Below are positions 1-7,592 of a stretch of DNA of 61,937 nucleotides, piece after piece. Below the pieces are notes generated by a model, which was given only the letters and a program-made list of their open reading frames with translations, had not been told where the DNA came from and made no database searches. Each line of letters begins with the position of its first letter. Positions within the stretch are counted from its first letter, which is position 1. The translations under genes were made by a program, and so were the position numbers. The stretch spans positions 1 to 61,937 of the forward strand of contig NZ_PYGJ01000022.1 in the NCBI RefSeq assembly GCF_003014475.1, in the 5' to 3' direction. This DNA is from Shimia abyssi. GTDB taxonomy: Bacteria > Pseudomonadota > Alphaproteobacteria > Rhodobacterales > Rhodobacteraceae.

Positions 1-95
1 CGAATATCGAAAGGGCCAAAGTGGACGACTTTTACGCCGCCCGCGACGGCACAACGCCGACGCTACCGTGGACGAGTATTGCTCCGCCGTTCACA
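1..95. repeat. Left copy of terminal inverted repeat, probable chimera end
   Basis: Bases 1-95 are the exact reverse complement of 61843-61937; the match stops at 95/96. Read on the plus strand the segment encodes the N-terminal region of the ABC permease found at the right edge, in the same frame, and it is then joined without any linker to the C-terminal half of flgD. This is what a fold-back amplification or assembly chimera looks like. A real 95-bp inverted repeat 62 kb apart is possible but less likely. Confidence 0.9.
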
Positions 96-404
96 ATCGC
101 CGATCAAGCGGACCTAGTCGTGTTGGATGCCAATGGAATTGAAGTCCAACGCTACGCAATCGGTGTCGAAGCAGAAGAACTGTCTTGGCAAGGTACGACT
201 GACGCCGGAGGGACATTCCCAGATGGATTGTACGAATTTCAAGTTGAAAGCTTCGCCAATGGCCAAAGCCTTGGGATAGCCCAAGCGCATGTTTATACAC
301 ACGTAAACGAAGTCCAAAGTAGCCCATATGGCACGTCTCTTATCGGCCCCGGGGGCGTCGAGGTTCTATCCTCACATGTCATTTCCTTGCGTACTCCAGA
401 GTAG
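96..404 (+). CDS. flgD: Flagellar hook assembly protein FlgD, C-terminal fragment
   Basis: The 102 residues match the C-terminal half of alphaproteobacterial FlgD, the scaffold that caps the growing flagellar hook. Visible family features are the ADQADLVV-DANG strand, the SWQGTTDAGGTFPDGLYEF segment typical of the FlgD Ig-like domain, and a terminal GGVEV beta strand. The normal protein is about 220 residues, so the N-terminal half is missing. The frame happens to stay open back to an ATG at position 21, but residues before position 96 come from the reverse complement of an ABC permease gene and should not be counted. No other flagellar gene is in the window, so the rest of the hook cluster would lie beyond the left end. 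Confidence 0.8.
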   Translation: MADQADLVVLDANGIEVQRYAIGVEAEELSWQGTTDAGGTFPDGLYEFQVESFANGQSLGIAQAHVYTHVNEVQSSPYGTSLIGPGGVEVLSSHVISLRTPE

Positions 405-551
405 AAAAAGTGACTTAATACGACTTTCCATTTGTTCCAAAAGAGTAACGATAACCAGAAGGATCAGGGCGCAAACCTCTGGTGTTTCGGTCTTTGCTTG
501 CCTATGGCCATTGGCTCAACTAGCGTCGCGGCGCCTGAATTGGAAAGCGCC

Positions 552-1424
552 ATGGCCTACTCTTTTCCTACCACACCACCTGAAGACTTAAGAATTGCGG
601 TCGAAGCGCAGTGTTTGCTGCACAAACAAACTGAATGGCGTCTCCTTACCGGGGGACGCACAAACATTTCTTGGCTCGTCAACGAGAATTCGGATGCATT
701 GGTTGTGAAGCTCTATTGTCGGTCAACCCTAAACCCGCTTTTCCCAAATGATGCATTTGCCGAGGCTAGCCTTTTGCATCATTTGTCGCCTGATGGCTTG
801 GCCCCTCGATTCGTCGAAACACTTCAAACCGCGCACGGGACATGTAATGTTTATTCATACATCCCAGGTCAAATTTGGTTGACCGGTACAAAACGTGTTG
901 CCGATTTAATGCATTGTCTTCACCATACCGATGCACCATCCGGATTACGTTCCACCGCAAATGGCAGTGCTGAGTTAACTCTGGAAACCTATCGCATTCT
1001 CAGCCTTTGCACACACACTAAAGGCGTCGCCGATCTCGAACCTTCTAATGTTGTGCCTAAATCCGAAAAGCTGTCTTTGCTTCACAACGATATCGTTCCC
1101 GCAAATCTGATATGCAGCAACAACATGCTACACTTAATTGACTGGCAATGCCCGTCTCAGGGGGATGCATGTTTGGATCTGGCGGTCTTCCTGTCGCCGG
1201 CAATGCAGCTGATTTATCGAGGGTCCCCGCTCACCTCTCAAGAGGTGTCAGAATTCTTACAAGCCTACGGTGATCCGGACGTTGTTACTCGATATCTTAA
1301 CCTGGCGCCCCATTTCCATTGGCGCATGGCAGCCTATTGTCTATGGCAGATGGAACAAGGCCAGAGCGACTATGAAGAAGGCTTGAAATTGGAGGTGCAG
1401 GCCCTGCGTCGCGCTCAAAGCTAA
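552..1424 (+). CDS. Choline/aminoglycoside kinase-like phosphotransferase
   Basis: A 290-residue protein of the APH/choline kinase fold (PF01636 type). It has a candidate ATP-binding Lys in VVKLY (residue 53), the catalytic loop HNDIVPAN at residues 178-185 (Asp180 base, Asn185 metal ligand) and the metal-binding Asp197 in LIDWQ, followed by the GDACLDLA helix. Known relatives phosphorylate choline, ethanolamine, thiamine or sugars; the substrate cannot be read from the sequence. I start at ATG 552 after GGAAAG because this gives the usual length of about 290 residues; ATG 504 and a TTG at 432 are in frame upstream. It follows flgD on the same strand after 147 bases, with no clear functional link. 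Confidence 0.8.
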   Translation: MAYSFPTTPPEDLRIAVEAQCLLHKQTEWRLLTGGRTNISWLVNENSDALVVKLYCRSTLNPLFPNDAFAEASLLHHLSPDGLAPRFVETLQTAHGTCNVYSYIPGQIWLTGTKRVADLMHCLHHTDAPSGLRSTANGSAELTLETYRILSLCTHTKGVADLEPSNVVPKSEKLSLLHNDIVPANLICSNNMLHLIDWQCPSQGDACLDLAVFLSPAMQLIYRGSPLTSQEVSEFLQAYGDPDVVTRYLNLAPHFHWRMAAYCLWQMEQGQSDYEEGLKLEVQALRRAQS

Positions 1425-1465
1425 GAAGTATGGACTTCTAGACAGGCCTCCATCCCAAAAGAACT

Positions 1466-1478
1466 ATTTGATCATATT
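1466..1478. promoter_or_regulatory. Putative GntR operator, copy 1
   Basis: ATTTGATCATATT lies 72 bases before the gntR start and recurs exactly at 2272-2284 in the spuC promoter. The core TGATCA is a palindrome. The bases TATTAA at its right end could act as a -10, so the site would suit autorepression. That this GntR protein binds it is inference from position and repetition. Confidence 0.6.
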
Positions 1479-1549
1479 AATTTGGCATAGCATACTATAT
1501 TCGCATTGCCCGAAAGCATCTCTTTTCGCGGCTATACAGGACTTGGATA

Positions 1550-2236
1550 ATGCCTGAAAAATCGAACGCCACAGCCCAAGTCAGCAGCGAGTCCTGTGAA
1601 ATCCGGCGGCGGCCCGCTCACCTTCAGGCCTACCTAAAGCTACGAACAAGCATTTTATATGGCGATCTCACACCAGGTGAGGCCGTCACCATCCAAGGCC
1701 TCGTCCAGAACACAGGCGCAGGCATAACCCCCGTTCGAGAAGCCATTCGCAGACTAACAAGCGAGGGCGCGCTCGAATTCCTTGGCAACCGAAGAGTTGT
1801 AGTGCCAACCCTTTCAATTGAGACCGTAAACGAACTGACTTTCCTGCGCGAAACGATTGAGCCAAAACTTGCATCTCTTGCTGCAAATGACCCTAATCCT
1901 GAGAAAATTGAATGGCTAAATGCACTCGATTTCAACCTGGACACAGCGATACAACGAGGAGACATTCCGGCCTATCTTCGCTACAATCACGCCTTCCACG
2001 AAACACTATACGCGATGGCAAAGTCTCCAATGCTGAACCACGTCGCCAACACGCTTTGGCTACGGTTTGGTCCTTCGATGCGCATCGTCTGCGGCCGCCT
2101 TGGAACTCAGAACTTGGCAGACAATCACAAGAGTGCACTTGCAGGGTTAAGATCGCGTGACGCAACAGCCACAGCCAACGCCATTCGCCAAGACGTTTTG
2201 CAGGGTATGGACCAATTGCGCGCAGCGCTTCTTTGA
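1550..2236 (+). CDS. GntR-family regulator with FCD domain
   Basis: A 228-residue FadR-subfamily transcription factor. A winged helix occupies about residues 22-90, with the typical ITPVREAIRRLTSEGAL recognition region, and an all-helical FCD ligand-binding domain fills about residues 95-220, with candidate metal ligands in YNHAFHETLY and DNHKSAL. Such proteins usually repress catabolic genes until a small organic acid or amine binds the FCD domain. It stands directly before the spuC-ABC transporter genes on the same strand, and a 13-bp motif is repeated in front of both gntR and spuC, which suggests that it regulates itself and the polyamine module. The effector is not known from sequence. 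Confidence 0.9.
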   Translation: MPEKSNATAQVSSESCEIRRRPAHLQAYLKLRTSILYGDLTPGEAVTIQGLVQNTGAGITPVREAIRRLTSEGALEFLGNRRVVVPTLSIETVNELTFLRETIEPKLASLAANDPNPEKIEWLNALDFNLDTAIQRGDIPAYLRYNHAFHETLYAMAKSPMLNHVANTLWLRFGPSMRIVCGRLGTQNLADNHKSALAGLRSRDATATANAIRQDVLQGMDQLRAALL

Positions 2237-2258
2237 TTAGCCCAGCTTGCTAGACAGA

Positions 2259-2286
2259 TTGACAGCGCATAATTTGATCATATTCT
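2259..2286 (+). promoter_or_regulatory. spuC promoter with overlapping operator copy 2
   Basis: A perfect -35 TTGACA at 2259-2264 is followed after 16 bases by TATTCT at 2281-2286. The 13-bp ATTTGATCATATT motif (2272-2284) fills the spacer and runs into the -10 box, the classic position for a repressor operator. The same motif precedes gntR at 1466-1478. Confidence 0.65.
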
Positions 2287-2328
2287 GAAACCGTCCACTC
2301 CGCCCATTTCACCAAAACGGGAAATGCC

Positions 2329-3717
2329 ATGACGATGATCACCAATCACATGCCCACATCTGAACTTCAGGCTCTGGACTGTGCGCATCACATGCATCCG
2401 TTTTCAAATCAGCATGAACTGTCGGAGCGCGGTGCACGCATAATAACGCGCGCTAAAGGCGTCACTTTGACCGACAGCGACGGGAACGAAATACTCGATG
2501 CGATGGCTGGATTGTGGTGCGTCAACATTGGTTACGGGCGCGATGAATTGGCCGATGTAGCTGCACGCCAAATGCGCGAACTCCCGTATTATAACACATT
2601 CTTCATGACCACTCATGTGCCAGCTATCGCATTGTCAGCCAAACTGGCGGAACTGGCGCCAGGTGACCTCAACCATGTGTTCTTTGCCGGTTCAGGCTCA
2701 GAGGCGAACGACACGAATATACGAATGGTACGGCACTATTGGTCGGCCAAGGGTAAGCCGAACAAATCCGTCATCATTTCACGAAAAAACGCCTATCACG
2801 GCTCGACTCTTGGCGGCGCCAGCCTCGGGGGTATGGTCCCAATGCACCAGCAGGGTGGCCTACCGATCCCAGACGTCTACCATATTGGCCAACCCAACTG
2901 GTGGACTGAAGGTGGTGATATGTCGCCCAATGAGTTTGGCCTGTCGCGCGCCCAAGGATTGGAACACGCCATTTTGGAACTTGGTGAGGATCGCGTAGCT
3001 GCGTTTATTGCAGAGCCGATTCAAGGGGCCGGCGGTGTCATCCTACCGCCAGAAAGCTATTTTCCGGAAATTCAGCGCATTTGTGACAAGTACGACATCC
3101 TATTGATCGCAGATGAAGTGATTTGCGGTTTTGGTCGCACCGGCAATTGGTTTGGCTCACAAACGGTTGGATGGACACCGCACATCATGACTATCGCAAA
3201 GGGGCTGAGTTCTGGTTACGCACCAATTGGTGGGTCAATTGTATGTGACGAAGTTGCCAATGTTGTTGGCTCTACAGAATTCAACCATGGCTACACTTAT
3301 TCAGGCCATCCCGTTGCGTCAGCGGTAGCGCTAGAGAACCTCCGCATTATGGAAGAGGAAAATGTCATCGGCCATGTACAAGACGTTGCGGGGCCACATC
3401 TGAAACAAAAATGGGAAGCTCTTTCAGATCACCCACTTGTCGGCGAGGCCAAGATCGTCGGTATGATGGGGTCTATCGCGTTGACGCCCGACAAATCTAC
3501 TCGCGCACCTTTTGCAGCAACTGCTGGTACCGTCGGCCTGATTTGTCGAGAGTTTTGCTTCGCAAACAATCTCGTCATGCGCCATGTTGGTGACCGGATG
3601 ATAATCGCGCCACCCTTGGTGATTCAGCCTGATGAAATTGACGTTCTCGTCAACCGCGCACGGCGCGCACTGGATCAAACGTTGCTTGAGATCAAGGCAA
3701 CTGGAATTTTCTGCTAG
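2329..3717 (+). CDS. spuC: Class III aminotransferase, probable putrescine-pyruvate transaminase
   Basis: A 462-residue PLP-dependent class III (omega) aminotransferase. The pattern includes HPFSNQ near the N terminus, GSGSEANDTN (phosphate binding), YHGSTLGGASLGG, the IADEVICGFGRTG segment with the PLP-contacting Asp, and the Schiff-base Lys291 in TIAKGLSSGYAP. Family members transfer the amino group of putrescine, beta-alanine or related omega-amines to pyruvate. I favour a SpuC-type putrescine role because the next four genes form a spermidine/putrescine-type ABC transporter on the same strand, and because the overall sequence pattern resembles SpuC. Beta-alanine or another omega-amine remains an alternative. 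Transcription appears to start at the promoter around 2259-2286. Confidence 0.8.
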   Translation: MTMITNHMPTSELQALDCAHHMHPFSNQHELSERGARIITRAKGVTLTDSDGNEILDAMAGLWCVNIGYGRDELADVAARQMRELPYYNTFFMTTHVPAIALSAKLAELAPGDLNHVFFAGSGSEANDTNIRMVRHYWSAKGKPNKSVIISRKNAYHGSTLGGASLGGMVPMHQQGGLPIPDVYHIGQPNWWTEGGDMSPNEFGLSRAQGLEHAILELGEDRVAAFIAEPIQGAGGVILPPESYFPEIQRICDKYDILLIADEVICGFGRTGNWFGSQTVGWTPHIMTIAKGLSSGYAPIGGSIVCDEVANVVGSTEFNHGYTYSGHPVASAVALENLRIMEEENVIGHVQDVAGPHLKQKWEALSDHPLVGEAKIVGMMGSIALTPDKSTRAPFAATAGTVGLICREFCFANNLVMRHVGDRMIIAPPLVIQPDEIDVLVNRARRALDQTLLEIKATGIFC

Positions 3718-3867
3718 TATTTTTGGCGGAACCAAACACAGCCAAGACATCGTCAGGAAACCTCTCAAACGCCTTAGTTTGTGCCGGTTTTGGCAAAGAT
3801 GCGTCGTTTTGTAACCCAAAGGCGACCCCTACGAACGTAAGGTAAAGCCTATGCTGTGGTGTTGCCT

Positions 3868-3883
3868 ATACCCACCCGGGTAT
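3868..3883. promoter_or_regulatory. Inverted repeat upstream of the ABC ATPase
   Basis: ATACCC (3868-3873) and GGGTAT (3878-3883) form a perfect 6-bp inverted repeat with a 4-base spacer, 28 bases before the ATPase start. The 193-base gap 3718-3910 between spuC and the ATPase holds nothing else I can recognise, and there is no good ribosome site directly before ATG 3911. It may be an operator or a small hairpin in the leader. Confidence 0.35.
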
Positions 3884-3910
3884 GCTTACATTTGCAAATA
3901 AGCGCAAATA

Positions 3911-5041
3911 ATGCGCGAAGAAAACGGGGAGCCGGTTTTGGCCGATGCTAATGCAAACGACGTGTTCGTCGAATTCGAACGCGTGCAGAAAAGCTATGAT
4001 GGCGAAAATCTCGTCGTCAAAGATCTCAACCTGACAATGCCAAAAGGCGAGTTTCTGACAATGCTGGGTCCGTCCGGTTCAGGCAAGACGACCTGCCTGA
4101 TGATGCTGGCTGGCTTTGAAACAGCTACCCACGGAGATATCCGTTTAGGCGGCACGTCGATCAACAATATCCCACCGCACAAGCGTGGGATCGGAATGGT
4201 ATTTCAGAACTACGCGCTGTTCCCGCACATGACGATCGCTGAAAACCTCAGCTTTCCGCTCGAAGTGCGAAAAATGGGCAAATCTGAACGCGAACAAAAG
4301 GTCAAAAACGCGCTCGACATGGTCGAGATGGGCGCATTTGGCGGTCGCCGCCCTGCACAACTTTCTGGCGGACAGCAGCAACGAATTGCTCTGGCCCGCG
4401 CGCTGGTGTTTGAACCCGAACTTGTCCTCATGGACGAACCGCTGGGCGCGCTCGATAAGCAGCTGCGGGAAAAAATGCAGTTCGAGATCACGAATCTTGC
4501 GCACAACCTCGGTATCACCACGGTTTACGTGACCCACGACCAGACCGAAGCGCTTACGATGTCCGATCGGGTTGCCGTATTCGACGACGGTCGCATTCAG
4601 CAACTTGATCCACCAGACACACTTTATGAACAGCCAAAGAACAGCTTCGTGGCTCAATTCATAGGAGAAAACAATACGCTCGAAGGTGTGGTCAAAGAGA
4701 TCAACAATGGTATCGCTCTGGTGCAACTGGACGATGGTGAATTGATCGACTGTATGCCGGTGCACGACTCGGTCATCCCCGGTGCGCGTACCCGTGTGTC
4801 TATCCGCCCGGAACGCGTTGAGTACAACAAAGAGCGCCTTCAAGAAGGCGTCCACACGCTAAAGGCGGAAGTGATGGAGTTCATCTACATGGGCGACATT
4901 TTCCGCACACGTTTGAACGTCGCTGGAAATGACGAGTTCATCATCAAAACTCGGAACGCACCTGACGTCGAACGCCTCAAGCCAGGTCAACAGATCGAAA
5001 TCGGCTGGTTGCCCGAAGATTGTCGCGCACTGGACGCCTGA
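3911..5041 (+). CDS. Spermidine/putrescine-type ABC transporter ATP-binding protein
   Basis: A 376-residue PotA/PotG-like ATPase that powers uptake through the two permeases encoded downstream. Walker A GPSGSGKTT is at residues 53-61, the Q-loop in GMVFQNYALFPHMT, the signature LSGGQ at 151-155, Walker B ELVLMDEP followed by the D-loop, and the switch His in VYVTHDQTEAL. The C-terminal 120 residues form the TOBE regulatory domain common to this subfamily (VSIRPERV motif). The N terminus is about 15 residues longer than in many relatives, and no strong ribosome site precedes ATG 3911, so a later start cannot be excluded. Substrate is inferred from the neighbouring transaminase and binding protein. 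Confidence 0.9.
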   Translation: MREENGEPVLADANANDVFVEFERVQKSYDGENLVVKDLNLTMPKGEFLTMLGPSGSGKTTCLMMLAGFETATHGDIRLGGTSINNIPPHKRGIGMVFQNYALFPHMTIAENLSFPLEVRKMGKSEREQKVKNALDMVEMGAFGGRRPAQLSGGQQQRIALARALVFEPELVLMDEPLGALDKQLREKMQFEITNLAHNLGITTVYVTHDQTEALTMSDRVAVFDDGRIQQLDPPDTLYEQPKNSFVAQFIGENNTLEGVVKEINNGIALVQLDDGELIDCMPVHDSVIPGARTRVSIRPERVEYNKERLQEGVHTLKAEVMEFIYMGDIFRTRLNVAGNDEFIIKTRNAPDVERLKPGQQIEIGWLPEDCRALDA

Positions 5042-5128
5042 CAAGGGACATTGTCGGCGCTCGTACGCACATCGAACCGGGCGCTAGACCCGGAACAACA
5101 ATAAATTTCAACAAGGAGAATACCAATC

Positions 5129-6217
5129 ATGAAAACCAAACTCACCGCGCTAGCCGTGACCACGGCACTGGTTGCGCCAGCGGCGATTGCCGAGGAAATG
5201 ACAATCGTATCTTGGGGTGGTGCATACTCCAAATCGCAGAAAAACGCATACCACGACCCCTATTCCGAAAAGACCGGCGTCACCATCATCAACGATGACA
5301 GCTCGGCCGAAGCCGTTGCCAAGCTGCGCGCCATGAATGAAGCGGGCAACGTTACCTGGGACGTTGTTGACGTGGTTGCAGCAGACGCAATCCGTCTCTG
5401 CGACGAAGGTCTGGCAATGGAAATCGATCCTGACACAATGCTGGCCGCTGCGCCCGACGGGACTTCGGCAGCCGATGATTTCGGCGACCTTCTGGTTTCC
5501 GAGTGCTTTATCCCTCAAATCGTTTATTCGACTACCTTTGGGTATCGCACCGACTTGGTGGGTGACACAGCACCAACTGATATCTGCGCCGTCTTCGACA
5601 CTGATGCGTATCCTGGTAAACGCTCGCTCGAAAAGCGCCCGATCAATAACATGGAATGGGCTCTGCTGTGTGACGGTGTTGCAAAGGGCGACGTGTACGA
5701 CGTTCTCGGCACACCCGAAGGTCAGGATCAGGCGCTTGCTAAGCTCGACACCATCAAAGACGACGTGATTTGGTGGTCGGCCGGTGCTGACACGCCTCAG
5801 CTGCTGGCTGATGGCGAAGTGATCATGGGATCCACCTATAACGGTCGCCTTTTCTCGGTCATCGAAGAACAGAAACAGCCCGTTGCCATGCTCTGGGACG
5901 CACAGGTGTTTGACCTTGACGGTTGGATCATCCCTGCCGGTCTGAGTGAAGAGCGCCAGAAGCGTGCGCTGGACTACATCATGTTCGCAACCGACACCCA
6001 GCGCTTGGCGGATCAGGCCAAGTGGATCTCTTACGGTCCTGCACGTGCCTCGTCGGCGCCGTTGGTTGGCAAACACGCAGAACTGGGTATCGAAATGGCA
6101 CCACACATGCCAACCGACCCGGAAAACGCAAAGAACACGTTCCTCTACAACTACGAGTTCTGGGCTGACTACCGCGACGACATAGACGCCAAATTCCAGG
6201 CGTGGCTGGCCAAGTAA
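5129..6217 (+). CDS. Periplasmic polyamine-type substrate-binding protein
   Basis: A 362-residue extracellular binding protein of the PotD/PotF class (SBP_bac family). A Sec signal peptide covers residues 1-21 (MKTKLTALAVT...AAIA) with cleavage before EEMTIV. The mature N terminus MTIVSWGGAYSKSQ and the segment GSTYNGRLFSVIEEQ are typical of the family. A strong ribosome site, AAGGAG, lies 13 bases before the ATG. The gene sits between the ATPase and the permeases and is followed by an 11-bp hairpin, an arrangement usual in ABC operons where the binding protein is made in excess. The ligand is probably putrescine or a related diamine given spuC; spermidine or an opine-like compound is possible. 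Confidence 0.88.
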   Translation: MKTKLTALAVTTALVAPAAIAEEMTIVSWGGAYSKSQKNAYHDPYSEKTGVTIINDDSSAEAVAKLRAMNEAGNVTWDVVDVVAADAIRLCDEGLAMEIDPDTMLAAAPDGTSAADDFGDLLVSECFIPQIVYSTTFGYRTDLVGDTAPTDICAVFDTDAYPGKRSLEKRPINNMEWALLCDGVAKGDVYDVLGTPEGQDQALAKLDTIKDDVIWWSAGADTPQLLADGEVIMGSTYNGRLFSVIEEQKQPVAMLWDAQVFDLDGWIIPAGLSEERQKRALDYIMFATDTQRLADQAKWISYGPARASSAPLVGKHAELGIEMAPHMPTDPENAKNTFLYNYEFWADYRDDIDAKFQAWLAK

Positions 6218-6234
6218 TCCAACTTTCGGATAGC

Positions 6235-6260
6235 GGAAAGGGCCAGGCTTGGCCCTTTCC
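6235..6260 (+). other. Intercistronic hairpin after the binding-protein gene
   Basis: A perfect 11-bp stem GGAAAGGGCCA (6235-6245) pairs with TGGCCCTTTCC (6250-6260) around the loop GGCT. No T-run follows, so it is unlikely to be a complete terminator. In operons of this type such a stem usually protects the upstream binding-protein mRNA and limits permease expression. Confidence 0.7.
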
Positions 6261-6312
6261 ACCCCACACCCTCTGAGCACACGGCTCACAATAAAAGATC
6301 AACGGGGACCAA

Positions 6313-7587
6313 ATGACAGACGCATCCAAACCAGACGGGCCTATGTTGGCCGCCGATGGCACGCCACTCAAAAAAAGCCTTGCCCGTGCCCTCCGACTGC
6401 AAAAGATGCGTGCGCTGGCGCTCATTGCACCTCTGCTAATCTTTGTCCTTGTCTCCTTCATTATTCCCATCGGCTCAATGTTGTTTCGTTCCGTCGAAAA
6501 CAGCATGGTTTCGGAAACCATCCCGCTGACCGTGGCTGAGCTACAAAACTGGGATGCTCAATCCGGCGAATTACCCAACGAAACAGTTTATGCGGCATTT
6601 GTTTCGGACATGGTTGTCGCAATCGAGGCCAAAAGGCACACGCGCCTTGGCAGCCGCCTCAATTACGAGCAAACCGGCATGTCGTCGCTGTTTCGCAAAT
6701 CGGGCCGCCAGATCAGGCGGCTTGATCCGGCTACAGATGGTCCTTTCAAGGAACAGCTGATCGACATCGACAAGAAGTGGGGCGAAATCGGAACATGGGC
6801 AACGATCAAAACCCATTCGGTTGATATTACAAATGGCTACTTTCTGAACGCTATCGACATGCAGCGCACACCCGATGGCGCCATGTCGCAACCCGAAGAC
6901 AAGCGCATCCTGATCAAGCTGTTCCAGCGCACGCTTATCATGTCAATGATCATCACCGTATCCTGCATCGTGCTGGGCTATCCGGTCGCGTGGATTCTGG
7001 CAAACTTGCCAATGCGGCAGGCCAATGTCCTGATGATTCTCGTACTTCTGCCATTTTGGACATCGCTCTTGGTACGCACGTCCGCGTGGAAAGTGATGCT
7101 GCAACAACAGGGCGTGATCAACGAGGTGCTGGTCTGGGTTGGGCTGGTCGCTGACGATGCGCGCCTTGTGATGATCAACAACCAGTTTGGCACGGTTGTG
7201 GCAATGACCCACATCCTGCTGCCTTTTATGATCCTGCCCATGTACTCGGTGATGCAAACCATCCAGCCAACGTATTTGCGTGCCGCTAAGTCCATGGGTG
7301 CAACCAACTGGACAGCTTTCTGGCGGGTCTACTTTCCGCTCTCGGTGCCAGGTATCGGTGCGGGTTCGATCCTCGTATTCATTCTGTCCATTGGCTACTA
7401 CATCACCCCCGAAATCGTCGGCGGCACCAAAGGTGTCTTTATCTCTAACCGAATTGCTTACCACATCTCCAGCTCACTCAACTGGGGCCTCGCGGCCGCA
7501 CTGGGCACGATCCTGCTGGCTGTCGTGCTGGTCCTCTATTGGGCCTATGACAAGATTGTAGGCATCGACAATGTGAAACTGGGATAA
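6313..7587 (+). CDS. Polyamine-type ABC permease with large periplasmic insert
   Basis: A 424-residue inner-membrane permease of the PotB/PotH type. TM1 is at about residues 34-57 (LALIAPLLIFVLVSFIIPIG). A hydrophilic stretch of about 140 residues follows before the remaining helices begin near residue 208. The cytoplasmic EAA loop that docks on the ATPase is visible as RAAKSMGATNWTAFWRVYFP. Classical PotB/PotH proteins have about 280-320 residues, so the long segment between TM1 and TM2 is the odd feature; it holds many charged residues and should lie in the periplasm. The gene is followed after 5 bases by the second permease, so the two are cotranscribed. Confidence 0.88.
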   Translation: MTDASKPDGPMLAADGTPLKKSLARALRLQKMRALALIAPLLIFVLVSFIIPIGSMLFRSVENSMVSETIPLTVAELQNWDAQSGELPNETVYAAFVSDMVVAIEAKRHTRLGSRLNYEQTGMSSLFRKSGRQIRRLDPATDGPFKEQLIDIDKKWGEIGTWATIKTHSVDITNGYFLNAIDMQRTPDGAMSQPEDKRILIKLFQRTLIMSMIITVSCIVLGYPVAWILANLPMRQANVLMILVLLPFWTSLLVRTSAWKVMLQQQGVINEVLVWVGLVADDARLVMINNQFGTVVAMTHILLPFMILPMYSVMQTIQPTYLRAAKSMGATNWTAFWRVYFPLSVPGIGAGSILVFILSIGYYITPEIVGGTKGVFISNRIAYHISSSLNWGLAAALGTILLAVVLVLYWAYDKIVGIDNVKLG

Positions 7588-7592
7588 CGATC

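Noticed and set aside
5150..6289. A 379-codon open frame on the minus strand opposite the binding-protein gene
   Set aside because: Shadow frame; the plus-strand protein has a signal peptide, a strong ribosome site and family motifs.
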